NCBI GenBank assembly: GCA_014155875.1
Contig: JACEFZ010004215.1
Coordinates: 1 to 64,000 of the forward strand
Direction of reading: 5' to 3'
Length of the DNA stretch: 64,000 nucleotides
Origin: Cepaea nemoralis
Taxonomy: Eukaryota; Mollusca; Gastropoda; Stylommatophora; Helicidae
Shown here: positions 23,312 through 34,204 of the stretch, piece after piece
Layout of the letters: each line of letters begins with the position of its first letter
How positions within the stretch are numbered: position 1 is the stretch's first letter
Made by a program: the position numbers and the translations under genes
The notes under the pieces: generated by a model
Database searches by the model: none
Seen by the model: the letters and a program-made list of their open reading frames with translations, nothing else
What the model was told of the DNA's origin: nothing

Positions 23312-25841
23312 TGTGACGGGACAGCCCCGGCAGCATCCGAATGACACAAGTTTGAAAGGAATTAAAGAGCCCACAAGAATTATTCTATCATTCTCTAAGT
23401 AAAAGAATAATTGTCCACCAGAAAATAATCTAGTCCCCAACCAAGGAATAAGGATAAACTAACAGAGATTGAAAACAAGAGAAAATTACATTTTGACCAC
23501 GCACGCCCCATCATTTCTGTAATGCTAGGTCTGAGAAAGCTTTGATGTCAAGATCAAACGTAACACCCAGACACCACGGCACCAGTCGGCGGGCGGCTAT
23601 CAAAGGTTGAAAACTCACTTGTTTTCAGTACAGGAAGGGGAGATAAGAGGGTCAGCCAGAGCCCGTCTGAAAATACATGGCAGTGCTACTCAGGGGAAAA
23701 CGTGTGATCCAAACACGGCAATTTAATTGCAGGCCTAACACCTATCTAAAGTCCAGACTTTGTGGAGCCGGGACGTCTGTAATTGCCACCACAAAGGAGC
23801 AATTAGGACCAGATGCTTAACACCTCACTGCAATACGGGCGGCAAAGTAGGAACACATGGCTGACACATTTTGCCAGCAACCCAGGAAGGCGAGTGTTAC
23901 CAGCAGATTGGAATGTAATGACGCAACTGCATCGCCGCCAAAGCATGTTTCATTGTTTCAGGAATGTGGCAGGGCATCGGTCAATTGGATTGACACATGA
24001 AACTACCCTTCACAGGAAAGGAGGAGGGTGAGAAGAATTTGGCACTTAATCCATCTAGGTAAATCGTCCTACATGGAAAAATAGGTGGAGTTACATGAAA
24101 CTTGGACATATTAATTAACCAACCTGGAAACTAGCCAGGAATTGAATAGAATAAAACTACTTGCATGGCCAGCAATCCTCAGACGCATTTACAATAGCAT
24201 TCTTAGGATACCTACTGGAGAAATATTAACATTTCGTTCTGTTGGACTTCTGTACGAAGTATTATGACAGGATTTCCTAGCTATAACCCAGGTAATACCA
24301 TTACTCTGATTAGTTGTCTGCTAGTCTGAAGGCTTGTGTAGTTTCTTGTTCTGCATATTCTCCAAAACTTTACACTCGTGGATTTTCTTTGTACTTAATG
24401 TTCCAGTTCTAGCTTTACGATTTCACTGAGAACTATTTTCTTTCATTCACCACTTGGTTGTCTGATTTGTTGTATGTGATAATTTGGAGAAATCCATTAT
24501 CCAAGCTACATGAGCGTGTGGCTTATTCATGTACAGGAGATACATTTAGATTCATCCTGTATGATGTTAAACATTGGGGAGACTGACTACTTAGGAGAAA
24601 TTCCTGAGAGCTACCAGTCTCTTGATAGCGTCCAATTAACATTGATTATTTGGACCAACACTTTGAGTGCCTACCAAGATTGTGGTGAAACCACTTGGTT
24701 TGAGGAATGGCACCAGTTCACCTTGTCTGCATGATGTCTGCATGAGGACAGACATGACTTAGGACATTCAATATCCCAGACAGATTCAGGGAAGGCATTT
24801 AATGTTCGACAGGACTGTGCGACCAGTCCTTCCGACAAGACAGTATGAATGAATCAGAAAGGGAGAGAGTAAGTGAGGTGAACTTATATGGGAAACACTC
24901 CATTACACAAATGTATATGAATATGTATGCTTTGAGCTATAGATGTTCTAAAGGGTTTTATGAATATATACATATATATTTATTTATTTAGAACTGATAT
25001 ATGTTTATGTAACATGCCATCATCTATCATCATACCATCATATATTATGACTTGTAATGTATGTTTATATGAATGTATAGACATATGTGTTTGAGATGTG
25101 TAGACGTAGATACTACCCATCTCCGTTCGTTTCATTCCAGATCTCTTAGGAGCAATGGACAGTCAACAACCCATATCCGGAAGTGACTTAGCCTTGTGAA
25201 GGGACCACTTTGGACTCCTTCAATCTGACAGTGAACTGCGTCTCACTGGGGGAAGCATGACCTATGTGCTTCTGAGCTTTTCAGCCAGATGAGTTACGTA
25301 TATCATAATATAATCATCATCATCATATGATCATCAATAGCAATAATAATAAACACAGTTGTTGTAATTTAAAAACTCAATTTGTCCGTATAATTCTAAA
25401 TGTTTATAAATGTTTGTGTAGCTAATCAAGTACACACATTATTGTATCATTTAGTGGGGGTTCACACATATTGTCCAGAAGTGGGAATCTATGTCCGGGA
25501 GGTATCTTGCCTATGCAGTCATAAGTAACCAGATTACGTTGCATGTCTTAACTCCTCCTTTCTCACTTCTGGTGATACCAAGTACAGCCAAAACTATATA
25601 GATATATTCTATCTTCAACGAGCCACTTCTTGGCTGTTTTCTTGAGTATCAGGGACAGTGTCTTAAATCAGCATAACAGACATTAGTTCCACGTTTTCTC
25701 TCTGGGATCTGGGTGGTAATTAGTCCCTTCTGACAGAGTTAGGGGATCTCAAACTACATCCAGAACTAACCACCAGTAGAAGAAAATGATTTTGGCTGAG
25801 TGGTTGCCCATCTGGGATCTAACACCAGCCAGTTGGTGACA
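23312..25841 (+). repeat. Element A LTR 4 (2530 bp)
   Basis: Ends GTTGGTGACA directly before the right TSD accat (25842-25846). The segment 23620-24060 is more diverged than the same part of LTRs 1-3. Confidence 0.92.
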
Positions 25842-25846
25842 ACCAT
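25842..25846. repeat. Target site duplication of element A (right)
   Basis: accat, matching 7510-7514. Confidence 0.93.
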
Positions 25847-26677
25847 TACTTGGAAGATAGAAAGTAACACAACTCTAAATCTGAGTATGAGCCTTACAGT
25901 GCGGAGACGGGACTTACCATCCTGAGACACACAACACAACACTATGGATCCCTGTAGTACACAGCGGAAAATCAGTGAATTGAGCTCCAGATATTACCAA
26001 ACCCCTGTGCCTCAGCCAAATCCAATATTGTGCCTAATGCCGCCAGATGAAAGTTATGTCCCCAAACCGATTGGGACACATTACAATAACAAGACCTACA
26101 ACTTCAAAAATAAAAGTATAAACATGAGTGTGAAAGGTTGAACCAGGAACTACACCTTTAACCACGCAGTAACAAACTAAGGTATGGAAAGCTCGACTAT
26201 GGGATCAGTTGGGAGGGGAGGTGGAAAATGTGAGGTAAGGGAAAATGGGGGGTAATTAAGGACCCAGGGTTGTTCCCTTCGGCAGGAATCACATCCTCAA
26301 CCATCGTGCGCCAGTGTTCCAGCAGTAATGTTTCTGCGAGCCATATTTTGCGGGCTCTCTTCACTGTCCTATTTGTTTCACAGGTCTATGCACCTGAATT
26401 AATATATTTGGCACCACCTGGTTGGCGCTGGTCACACACACACACGGTTCCCGACTGGAGATGGTGTGAGGGGGACGATTACATTCCCCCTCTCTGCTTG
26501 GTGTCAGTGCGGCCTTCGGCCGCTGAGGCCACTCCAGCACTGAATCCCCAGGGCAAAAATGCGCGCTCAATTTTTAACCATTCAAATTACCCATGATCCT
26601 CCAGCTGCAGGGGAGGGGTTTCTTGTCGTTGCATCAGCCAAACATCCTGTGGAGCCGTGTCGTGTCACGCGGCTTCA
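25847..26677 (-). repeat. Element B left LTR, inner part
   Basis: Continues 7514 directly; corresponds to 29274-30101 of the right LTR. Ends GCGGCTTCA at 26677. A purine-rich run on the minus strand (26678-26689) abuts it as the polypurine tract expected upstream of a 3' LTR. Confidence 0.9.
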
Positions 26678-28671
26678 TGCCCCCCATCCAACAAATGGCT
26701 GGTCCTACAGCCACACAAACTCTGCATCCATGGGAAGATTGGGATGGATTCTCTGTGCATACTATCAACAACAACAAAATCGGCCCCTGACAAAAGGTAA
26801 TCCATTATCCTATCGTTGGCGCTGGGAATTATGCAGTTTACATTCAGAATAAGCAAAAAAATCCTGACATCAAAATGAACACTCAGTTTCATGTTGGCAA
26901 TACATAGTTAGATCAAAAATAAAAAGAATGTTCACAATGACAATCATCATTGTCAAAAAAGGGAAAATATCTCCATTACAACCCACGTAACCAGATTACC
27001 TTGGGTAATATGGGCATGACCGCCAGGAACATCTGAAATAAAAAGGCATATGGCCATATACGGATTCTACATTCTATGACTATGGAGATAAATCTGCAGT
27101 CTTTCTCTGCCCCAATGATTCTTGTTCTTGGACAGACTGGTGTTCTTCCTTCTTGAGAAAAAGATATAATCATGTGCAACCGGTCACCTGCTTAGAATAC
27201 AAAAAGGCAACAATAAGACACAATGCTTTCAACTAATTACTAAATGTCAAGTCAGCAAGTTGATCCCTGCCTAAATAAACTTCCTCTCTGCCTCCTTCCT
27301 GAATGAAGAGAATTTCCTGATAACCAGGATAACACTGTCCATCGGTCACATCACATTGGCACGATTAAAACACGTAAAGCAAGGGACACCTCCCTCTTGA
27401 TTCACTTGTCAATGTATGTATCTCTGGCACACCACATAAGCCATCCGTTATGTTGGAAGCAGAATGTATGTTGTTTCGCCGCTGGAGGGATACACTGGCG
27501 GGATGGATCTCTGATGTCTCCTTCTTTGGGGGAATGTGGGGGAAATATGTCTCTCGATGACCTGGGATGATGTCCCATGGGGAGTTGAATATGATTGTTC
27601 GATGTTCTGATGCTGGGGGGGGGGGGGGAAATGAGCTGGTGGGATGGAGCTTTGGTGTCTCCTTCTCTGAGGGAACAGGGGAAAAGTACATCTATTGATG
27701 GCCCCAGAAGTTGGCACCGCTGAAATCAGTCGCATTAACAGTCCACAACTGTTCTCCTGAAGGAATCAGCAGCCTTTGTCTCCTTCTTTGGTGGAATGGG
27801 GGGATGTTTCTCAATGACTTGGGATGATATCACCATGGGGAGTTGAATACATTCACAGACAGTCAATGCTGGTAGTGTGGAGGGTTTGCCCTGGCCTGGC
27901 GGTGTCACCGCCTACAGGCCAGCTGATTCCGATGAAGATACATTTGAATGCACTGCCCAATCAGCTCCGGGGATTCTGGAATAGCCACGTTCATCCCCTG
28001 ACCACTCTTCAAAACTGTCCTCCTGTGATGAACAACTATATTTGTCCTTGGACAAGCACGGCCCTGGTCTCATTTAAACATGGGAGTGTTCTGCTCCCCT
28101 GCTATGTCACTTCCCGAAGTCGTCGACTTTCTTTGTAGCTTTTTGGGCAAAGCTTGGTGACTTCTGTAGAGGTATATGTGCATACCAGATAAGAAGAACA
28201 TCGATAAGTTCAGGTTCGAACGTGTACCGTCTGAGAAGTTATGGTTCTCATAAGTGAATAATAGGGTCACCTGTTGTTTCGACGACTTGCGATGACATGT
28301 TTGTAGTTGACCTGTGCTTTGTCTGGCATCTGGGCTCTCTTCAGTGCTGGGCTTTGGATATGGAGACATGGGGGAGGGTGTGCGGATAAGGGGGGATAGA
28401 AGGAATGAGGATGGGGTGGGAAAATGGGGAGGACGGAGTTGGGAAGATGGGGGTGGGCAGATGGGGGGATGGGGATGAAGATGGGATCTTGGAGAGGATG
28501 GGGAACAAACCTGGGTTCTTTCAAATATGACCCGTCGATCTTTCTACGTGACCATGAAGATCAGGGAAATATAAATAGATCTACCACCTAAAACAAGTCA
28601 TCAAGGAATGGAACAGTTACCATCAGGGTGATCCAGAGGCCGCTTACATCCTAGGCTCAGGCTCGCCATTT
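26678..28671 (-). other. Element B internal region, non-coding
   Basis: 1994 bp without recognisable coding capacity in six frames. It includes a G-homopolymer (about 27616-27628) and a long G/A-rich stretch at 28360-28505. A 35169-37159 copy is nearly identical, so the lack of coding capacity is shared by both copies. Confidence 0.75.
28651..28668 (-). promoter_or_regulatory. Primer binding site of element B (tRNA-Arg-like)
   Basis: Minus strand TGGCGAGCCTGAGCCTAG, three bases from the LTR. The first nine bases are the complement of the 3' end GGCTCGCCA of arginine tRNA(ACG) as I recall it, and the following bases match with a two-base insertion. Present again at 37139-37156. Confidence 0.6.
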
Positions 28672-30101
28672 TGTAACAGGAAAAATGAATATCAAGGATA
28701 GGAGGACATAAGTTTCCTATTCTTGGGTGCTCAAAGACAAAGAAGCGCAACACTGACTTTTAGTAGGCCAGAGAAGAAAAGATAATAAGAAGAAAGAGAA
28801 AAAGAGCACCTTATATATTCCCTCCAGTTAACAAAAGAAAGGGATAGAAAATTAGACAGAAGATTTCCAGGAGTTCTTTGAGCGGAGGGTATACTGTTGT
28901 ATACCCCAGACAAAAGATCACACTGTAGGACTGTAACAACATCAATGAATGGGACCGACAATAACCAACGTTACTGGGACAACAAAGACTAAACATAATA
29001 CAACAGCAAAGACTAGATAAACAAGGTAAAACAATACGCATCAGTCTTTATTTTGTCCAATACTGTAGCACATATTCATAACTATGCGGATGACAAAGTG
29101 TGGTTACTTATGGACAAGACAATCAACACTCTACATCACTGACATTCATATAGGCAGTCTGCCGCATATAGCCAGACCTCTGCCTGTTGTGGCCGAGCCT
29201 ACAGAGTACTCCTAAGACTCTGCTACGATACCTATACAGCCGGCTGACCAGGACTGGACAACAGAGAGACCATTACTTGGAAAATAGAAAGTAACACAAC
29301 TCTAAATCTGAGTATGAGCCTTACAGTGCGGAGACGGGACTTACCATCCTGAGACACACAACACAACACTATGGATCCCTGTAGTACACAGCGGAAAATC
29401 AGTGGATTGAGCTCCAGATATTACCAAACCCCTGTGCCTCAGCCAAATCCAATATTGTGCCTAATGCCGCCAGAGAAAGTCATGTCCCCAAACCGATTGG
29501 GACACATTACAATAACAAGACCACAACTTCAAAAATAAAGTATAAACATGAGTGTGAAAGGTTGAACCAGGAACTACACCTTTAACCACGCAGTAACAAA
29601 CTAAGGTATGGAAAGCTCGACTATGGGATCAGTTGGGAGGGGAGGTGGAAAATGTGAGGTAAGGGAAAATGGGGGGTAATTAAGGACCCAGGGTTGTTCC
29701 CTTCGGCAGGAATCACATCCTCAACCATCGTGCACCAGCGTTCCAGCAGTAATGTTTCTGCGAGCCATATTTTGCGGGCTCTCTTCACTGTCCTATTTGT
29801 TTCACAGGTCTATGCACCTGAATTAATATATTTGGCACCACCTGGTTAGCGCTGGTCACACACACACACGGTTCCCGACTGGAGATGTTGTGAGGGGGAC
29901 GATCACATTCCCCCTCTCTGCTTGATGTCAGTGCGGCCTTCGGCCGCTGAGGCCACTCCAGCACTGAATCCCCAGGGCAAAAATGCGCGCTCAATTTTTA
30001 ACCATTCAAATTACCCATGATCCTCCAGCTGCAGGGGAGGGGTTTCTTGTCGTTGCATCAGCCAAACATCCTGTGGAGCCGTGTCGTGTCACGCGGCTTC
30101 A
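28672..30101 (-). repeat. Element B right LTR (5' LTR in element orientation)
   Basis: 1430 bp, TGTAACAGG...GCGGCTTCA on the plus strand. Uninterrupted, and therefore the reference for the LTR split by element A. TSD ttga follows at 30102. Confidence 0.9.
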
Positions 30102-30265
30102 TTGATATTCAAGGAGAGTCCTTTCTTTGCACTCGCTGTTACTACAATATCCAACATTTGTTGTAGATCTGTGCATTATCCGCTATCAATACTGTGTCGT
30201 CTGCATAGCGTATATTATTTATATTATAAATAAATTGTGTTGCATATCCCGTATGGGACGTTGCA
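30102..30265 (-). pseudogene. LINE ORF2 fragment with YADD box (continuation of 6912)
   Basis: Minus-strand codons encode NNIRYADDTVL, the RT palm motif, and after a frameshift the block that directly precedes the MVISKK segment found at 6912. It is the other side of the LINE split by element B. It ends near 30265, where a SINE begins. Confidence 0.78.
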
Positions 30266-30480
30266 GTCAACACCAGCATTTTTCAGCTGCTGTTGATGTA
30301 CTAGGCAAGTGTTACGTTCAGTAGTTTGCCATTGCTTTCTGAACGACCGGCTCCCATACCAGCACGTTATAACACAACGCGACACGTTCTGCTGCACAAA
30401 TCGGTCGCAGCTGAGCTTCGAACGCCTGGTACCCGCGTTCGCAAGCCTTTAGCCACGGAGCCGGTCACTATACACTATGT
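30262..30480 (-). mobile_element. tRNA-derived SINE (minus)
   Basis: On the minus strand a tRNA-like head near 30410-30475 contains an A-box-like GTGGCTAAAGGC and a B-box-like GCGTTCGAAGC. It is followed by a body with AGAAAGCAATGGCAAACTA and a terminal hairpin-like CAGCAGCTGAAAAATGCTG. The body is shared with 30766-30866 and 43303-43395. Confidence 0.72.
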
Positions 30481-30618
30481 ACATAAATAATTCCAAAGGG
30501 CCTCAACCACATCTGCCTTATCATGCAACGATACATTACCAAGTGGTGCAGTCCCAGCAATCTGTCTGCCTGCTCGTTTCCCACCACACCAGCATGCCAT
30601 GAGGACTAATTATTAGAC

Positions 30619-30870
30619 ATGATCTTTGCTTATGTTCATGTATTGTTAAGAAATCAGCCGGTCTCTCTGACCCGCGTGTTAACGTCTTTCTCCGTAATCC
30701 CGTATATTCTCGTGAGTAACGTAACCTGCGAGAGTATCGGTAGCGGTTCTCGCCGCGTTGGTAAAGTACGGGTATGTGAGCCGGTCGCTCAGAAAGCAAT
30801 GGCAAACTACTGAGTGTAATCTTGCCTAGTACATCAACAGCAGCTGAAAAATGCTGATGTTGAAGGGATG
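30619..30870 (+). mobile_element. SINE of the same family, opposite orientation
   Basis: Its last ~100 bp (30766-30866) are the reverse complement of 30262-30360, again with AGAAAGCAATGGCAAACTAC and the CAGCAGCTGAAAAATGCTG end. The head (30640-30750) lacks clear A and B boxes. Confidence 0.65.
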
Positions 30871-31770
30871 TGGAAAAAAAAATTGTTAAGAAAAACACTA
30901 AATGTAAGCGTACATGGAAGGCATATGAAAGGCATTAGTAAAACATTCCAGAAATAGAAATAGACTGTTCATATAATTACAGGCAATTTCCAATGTAGCA
31001 AAACAGTATTGTGAGTTCTCCAATCGATCAGTGCAAGTGTTACATTATAATTGTTTATCATCATTATGGGAAATTGTGACAATCTCAAAGTTTGCAGTTC
31101 TTGGCATCATTACAGAAACCTCAGTTGAAATTCCCTTTGGTAGCCATACTAATATTTGACTGAGTTGTCCAATGTGGAGGTGAACCCTGCACATCAGCGA
31201 CTGTGCATTCCTTACATCATGTGGACAATGGCTGACATTCTGTATGTGGCTTGCGTGCAAAAGTTGAACAAACCCCAACCCATGGTGCCATATGTGGCCT
31301 CCGTGCACGAGTTGGACACCCTTGGTAGATGATTTAACCCTGCAAGACTTGAGGGTGATCTGTATAATTTAATGTACATATCTTAATTAGTAAGTAGTAA
31401 TCTTGAAGTGTCTAACAAATCATCCCAAATTGATTAAACTCCACTTAGATTGGCTCCAGCAGTTTACTCAATAAATCCATATTAATTGAAATACATAGCT
31501 GCTATTCCATTCCAGTTCCAAGTCATCTAAAGTAATCTGTGTTTTGATATGTAGTGGACTTTCATTTATAATATTATATTATGTTATTTAATGTTATGTT
31601 ATGTTGAATGACATGACTGCACATTGCACATTCCAATGTCATGTACAAGTCACTCTCAAGTTCTGAGCTTCAGATTATTATTACTAATCATGATCTGCAA
31701 TGTTTTTCCAAACATAAGCTTGTGACAAGACAGTATTACTTCTTACCAGGCTCCACACCAAGCTAGTTAA
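30871..31770. other. Intergenic, no gene seen
   Basis: AT-rich, chance ORFs only. Short ttatattatgttatttaatg repeats near 31570. Confidence 0.6.
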
Positions 31771-31773
31771 CAC

Positions 31774-31867
<94 letters not shown>

Positions 31868-31870
31868 TTG
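31771..31870. repeat. (GA)n microsatellite within a dispersed repeat
   Basis: About 95 bp of nearly pure GA. The right flank (gttgtaacatgccattcca) is the reverse complement of the left flank of the (CT)n at 60275, so this is a minus-strand copy of that repeat family. Confidence 0.7.
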
Positions 31871-31998
31871 AGTTGTAACATGCCATTCCATATGTTTTGT
31901 GTATTTTCATCTTTCACATTATAATTTTGTATGTATGACACTTGATTTTATCATGTATAATATAACATTACTGTATTGTGAGTGAGAGCGTTAGTGAG

Positions 31999-32014
31999 TG
32001 GGGGGGGGGGGGGG

Positions 32015-32094
<80 letters not shown>
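31999..32094. repeat. G-run plus (GA)n microsatellite
   Basis: About 15 Gs followed by about 78 bp of GA, then gttgaattgcatcact, resembling the flank of the preceding tract. Probably a second, more diverged copy of the same family. Confidence 0.65.
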
Positions 32095-32224
32095 GAATTG
32101 CATCACTGATTTTTAAGTTACAAAATGTATATGTACAATTTTTCTCCATTTTCTTTACAATTTTGCGACAATGCTCATGACGATTGTCACTGTATGTGTG
32201 TGTAAAGTGTGGGAGTTTGATCAT

Positions 32225-33935
32225 AATAGTAGGTTGGGGGATGGGGGGATGTGTGTATGGGTGGATTCGTGATGTGTGTGGGTGGGCTCAGGATGTGTGG
32301 GTGGGCGGGGTGGGATTGTGTGGGTGGGGAATTTGTGTGTGGGTATGTGCGGGATGTATGGGTTGGCGGGGAGATGTGTGTGTGGGTGGGGATGTGTGTT
32401 TGGCTAGGTGGTTGTGGGCGAGTGGGTGGAGGAGGATATGTTGGTGGATGATTGATCATGGGTTATGGGATGGGTAAGGGATATATGTGTGGGTGGGGAT
32501 ATGTGGTGGGTGGGAGATGTGTGCAGGTGGGGTGGGTTTGGGGATGTGTATGTGGATGAGGGATGTATATGGGTGTGGGATATTTGGGTGGATGGGTGGG
32601 GAGTGTGTGGGTGGGTGGGAGATGTGTGGGTGAATGTGTGTGGGGGATGTGTGTGGGTTGGGGGAGGGGTGCATGATGGGTGTGGGTGATGGATTTGGGG
32701 ATGTGTGTGTAGGTGGGGGATATGTCTGGCTGGGTTGGGGTGTGTGTGGCTGGATGGAGGATGTATGTGTGGGTAGTGAGGGTGATTGTAGTTGGGGGAT
32801 GTGTGGATGGGTAGATGCGTGGGGAGATGTGTGTGTGGGTGAGGGATGTGTCTTTGGGATATTTTTGGGTGTGGTGTTGTGTGGGAGGGGAGCTGGGTGT
32901 GGATAAAGGATGTGTGTATGGGTAGGTGGGGGTGTGGTTGGGTGTGCGGTTGGGTGAAGGATGTGTGTGAGGGTGGGGGATGTGTGTTTAGATGAGTGGT
33001 TGGGATGTGTGAGTGTGGGTGGGTAGATAGGAAATGTATGTTTTGATGAGTGGGTGAGGGATGTGTGGGTGTTAGTGGTTGAGGGATAAGTACGTGTGTC
33101 TAGGGATGTGTGAGGGGATGAGTGTATGGGTTGGGGATGTGTGTGTGGGTTGCATGTGCGTGGATGGGAGGTGTGTGTTTGTGAATGGGGGATGTGTTGG
33201 TGGGTGGGGTTGTGTGTGAGGGATGTGTGTTTAGGTGGGGAGATTGTGCGTGGGTGGGGATGTGTGTATATATGGGTAGGGGTGTGTGGTTAAGGGATGT
33301 GTGGCTGGGGGATGGGTGGGTGGAGGATGTGTGGTTTGGTAGAGGATGTGTGGGTGGGTGATTGTATATGAGTAAGGGTGTATGGTTAAGGGATGTTTGG
33401 TTGGGGGATGGGTGGGTAGAGGATGTGTGGGTGGGTAGAGGATATGTGGGTGGGTGAGTGTGTGTAGGTTAGGAGATGGTCGGGGATGTTTGTAGGGGTG
33501 GGCTCGGGATCTGTGAGTGGGCTGGGGGAGCTGGGAGATTATGTGGGTAGGTGCGGAATATGTGAATTGACGGGGAGATGTGTGTGTGCGTGAGGGATGT
33601 GTGGCTGAGGAATGTGTGTTTGGCTGGGTGATTGGAGGTGTGTGGGTGGAGGAGCATATGTGGGTGAGTGATTGTTGGTGGGTAATGGGACGGGTAGAGG
33701 ATATGTGAGTGGGTGGGGGATGTGTGTAGGTGGGTAGATGTGTGTGGGTGGGGGATGTATGTGTGCTTGGGGTGTGGGTTGATGGGATGTGTGGTGGGTG
33801 AGAGGTGTGTGTGGGTGGGGATATGTGTAGGTGTAGGGATGTGGTGGATGGGTGGGGTCATGTATGTATGTGTTTGGTTGGGTGGGGGAGTTGGAGTGAA
33901 TGGGGGATGTGTGGGTGGGTGGTGGATGTGTCTCA
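32225..33935. repeat. 1.7 kb G/T-skewed degenerate minisatellite
   Basis: Built from units such as GGGGATGTGTGTGTGGGTG. Cytosine is almost absent from the plus strand over 1.7 kb, and runs of three to five Gs recur every 10-20 bases. The minus-strand Pro/His/Thr-rich ORFs over it (for example 33469-34239) are artefacts of composition. Confidence 0.88.
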
Positions 33936-33989
33936 TAACATAGTAATATGCATTGTTTATGTTTACAAAATTCATGTGACAATGTTTTT

Positions 33990-34110
33990 TCCTATGCACT
34001 GTTGATGAAAGAAAGATGAGTGATTGGAAGGGCCGAATGTAAGACGGGCCTGCGTGCCCAATTTGTTTACCCTTTGAAAATAAAGTCTGTTCGTTCGTTC
34101 GTTCGTTACA
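33990..34110 (+). mobile_element. Retroposon 3' end with (GTTC)n tail
   Basis: gaaaataaagtctg followed by four GTTC tetramers, with an AATAAA-like signal just before the tail. No upstream coding sequence is seen because the G/T-rich repeat lies there. Confidence 0.5.
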
Positions 34111-34204
34111 CATACAAGCTTCAGTGAAGAGCCTTTTCCTCCCGGCTTGTACACGTCTCTGATTCACAAGTGGAACTAACCAATTTTGCCAGAGGTATAT
34201 TTCC

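Larger units (their letters stand above)
7515..25841 (+). mobile_element. LTR element A: tandem 4-LTR/3-internal composite, non-autonomous
   Basis: This 18.3 kb block consists of LTR-internal-LTR-internal-LTR-internal-LTR, with a unit of about 5.27 kb. LTRs begin TGTGACGGGACAG and end GTTGGTGACA (7515-10064, 12780-15322, 18052-20578, 23312-25841). A single 5 bp TSD (accat) flanks the whole block, so it behaves as one insertion locus that was inserted as, or later grew into, a tandem array. Each internal region (~2.7 kb) carries a Gag-like ORF1 and an overlapping ORF2, and lacks protease, RT, RNase H and integrase. A GGGAAG purine run precedes each downstream LTR, consistent with plus orientation. 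The family is unknown to me. The Gag-like N-terminus suggests dependence on gypsy-type enzymes supplied in trans. TR-GAG or LARD-type elements are the nearest concept. Confidence 0.9.
6913..30101 (-). mobile_element. LTR element B: non-coding LTR retrotransposon (LARD-like), minus orientation
   Basis: The boundaries rest on three observations. Long direct repeats of 1433 and 1430 bp begin TGTAACAGG and end GCGGCTTCA. The 4 bp TSD ttga lies at 6909-6912 and 30102-30105. The interrupted LINE reads through when the element is removed. Without nested element A it is about 4.86 kb. Orientation is minus: a primer binding site matching an arginine tRNA lies three bases inside the right LTR, and a GGATGGGGGG purine run abuts the left LTR. 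The 1994 bp internal region (26678-28671) has no ORF above about 110 codons and no Gag or Pol motif, so the element resembles large retrotransposon derivatives mobilised in trans. Its left (3') LTR contains the whole of element A. Confidence 0.88.

Noticed and set aside
7515..25841. Segmental tandem duplication of a host gene family
   Set aside because: Unit ends are TG...CA repeats with a single 5 bp TSD, and the empty site is seen in sister LTRs, so it is a retrotransposon array.
26270..28524. Host or element genes in element B (ORFs of 75-108 codons)
   Set aside because: ORFs fall in LTR and internal sequence, are not consistently kept in the second copy, overlap in several frames and show no domain.
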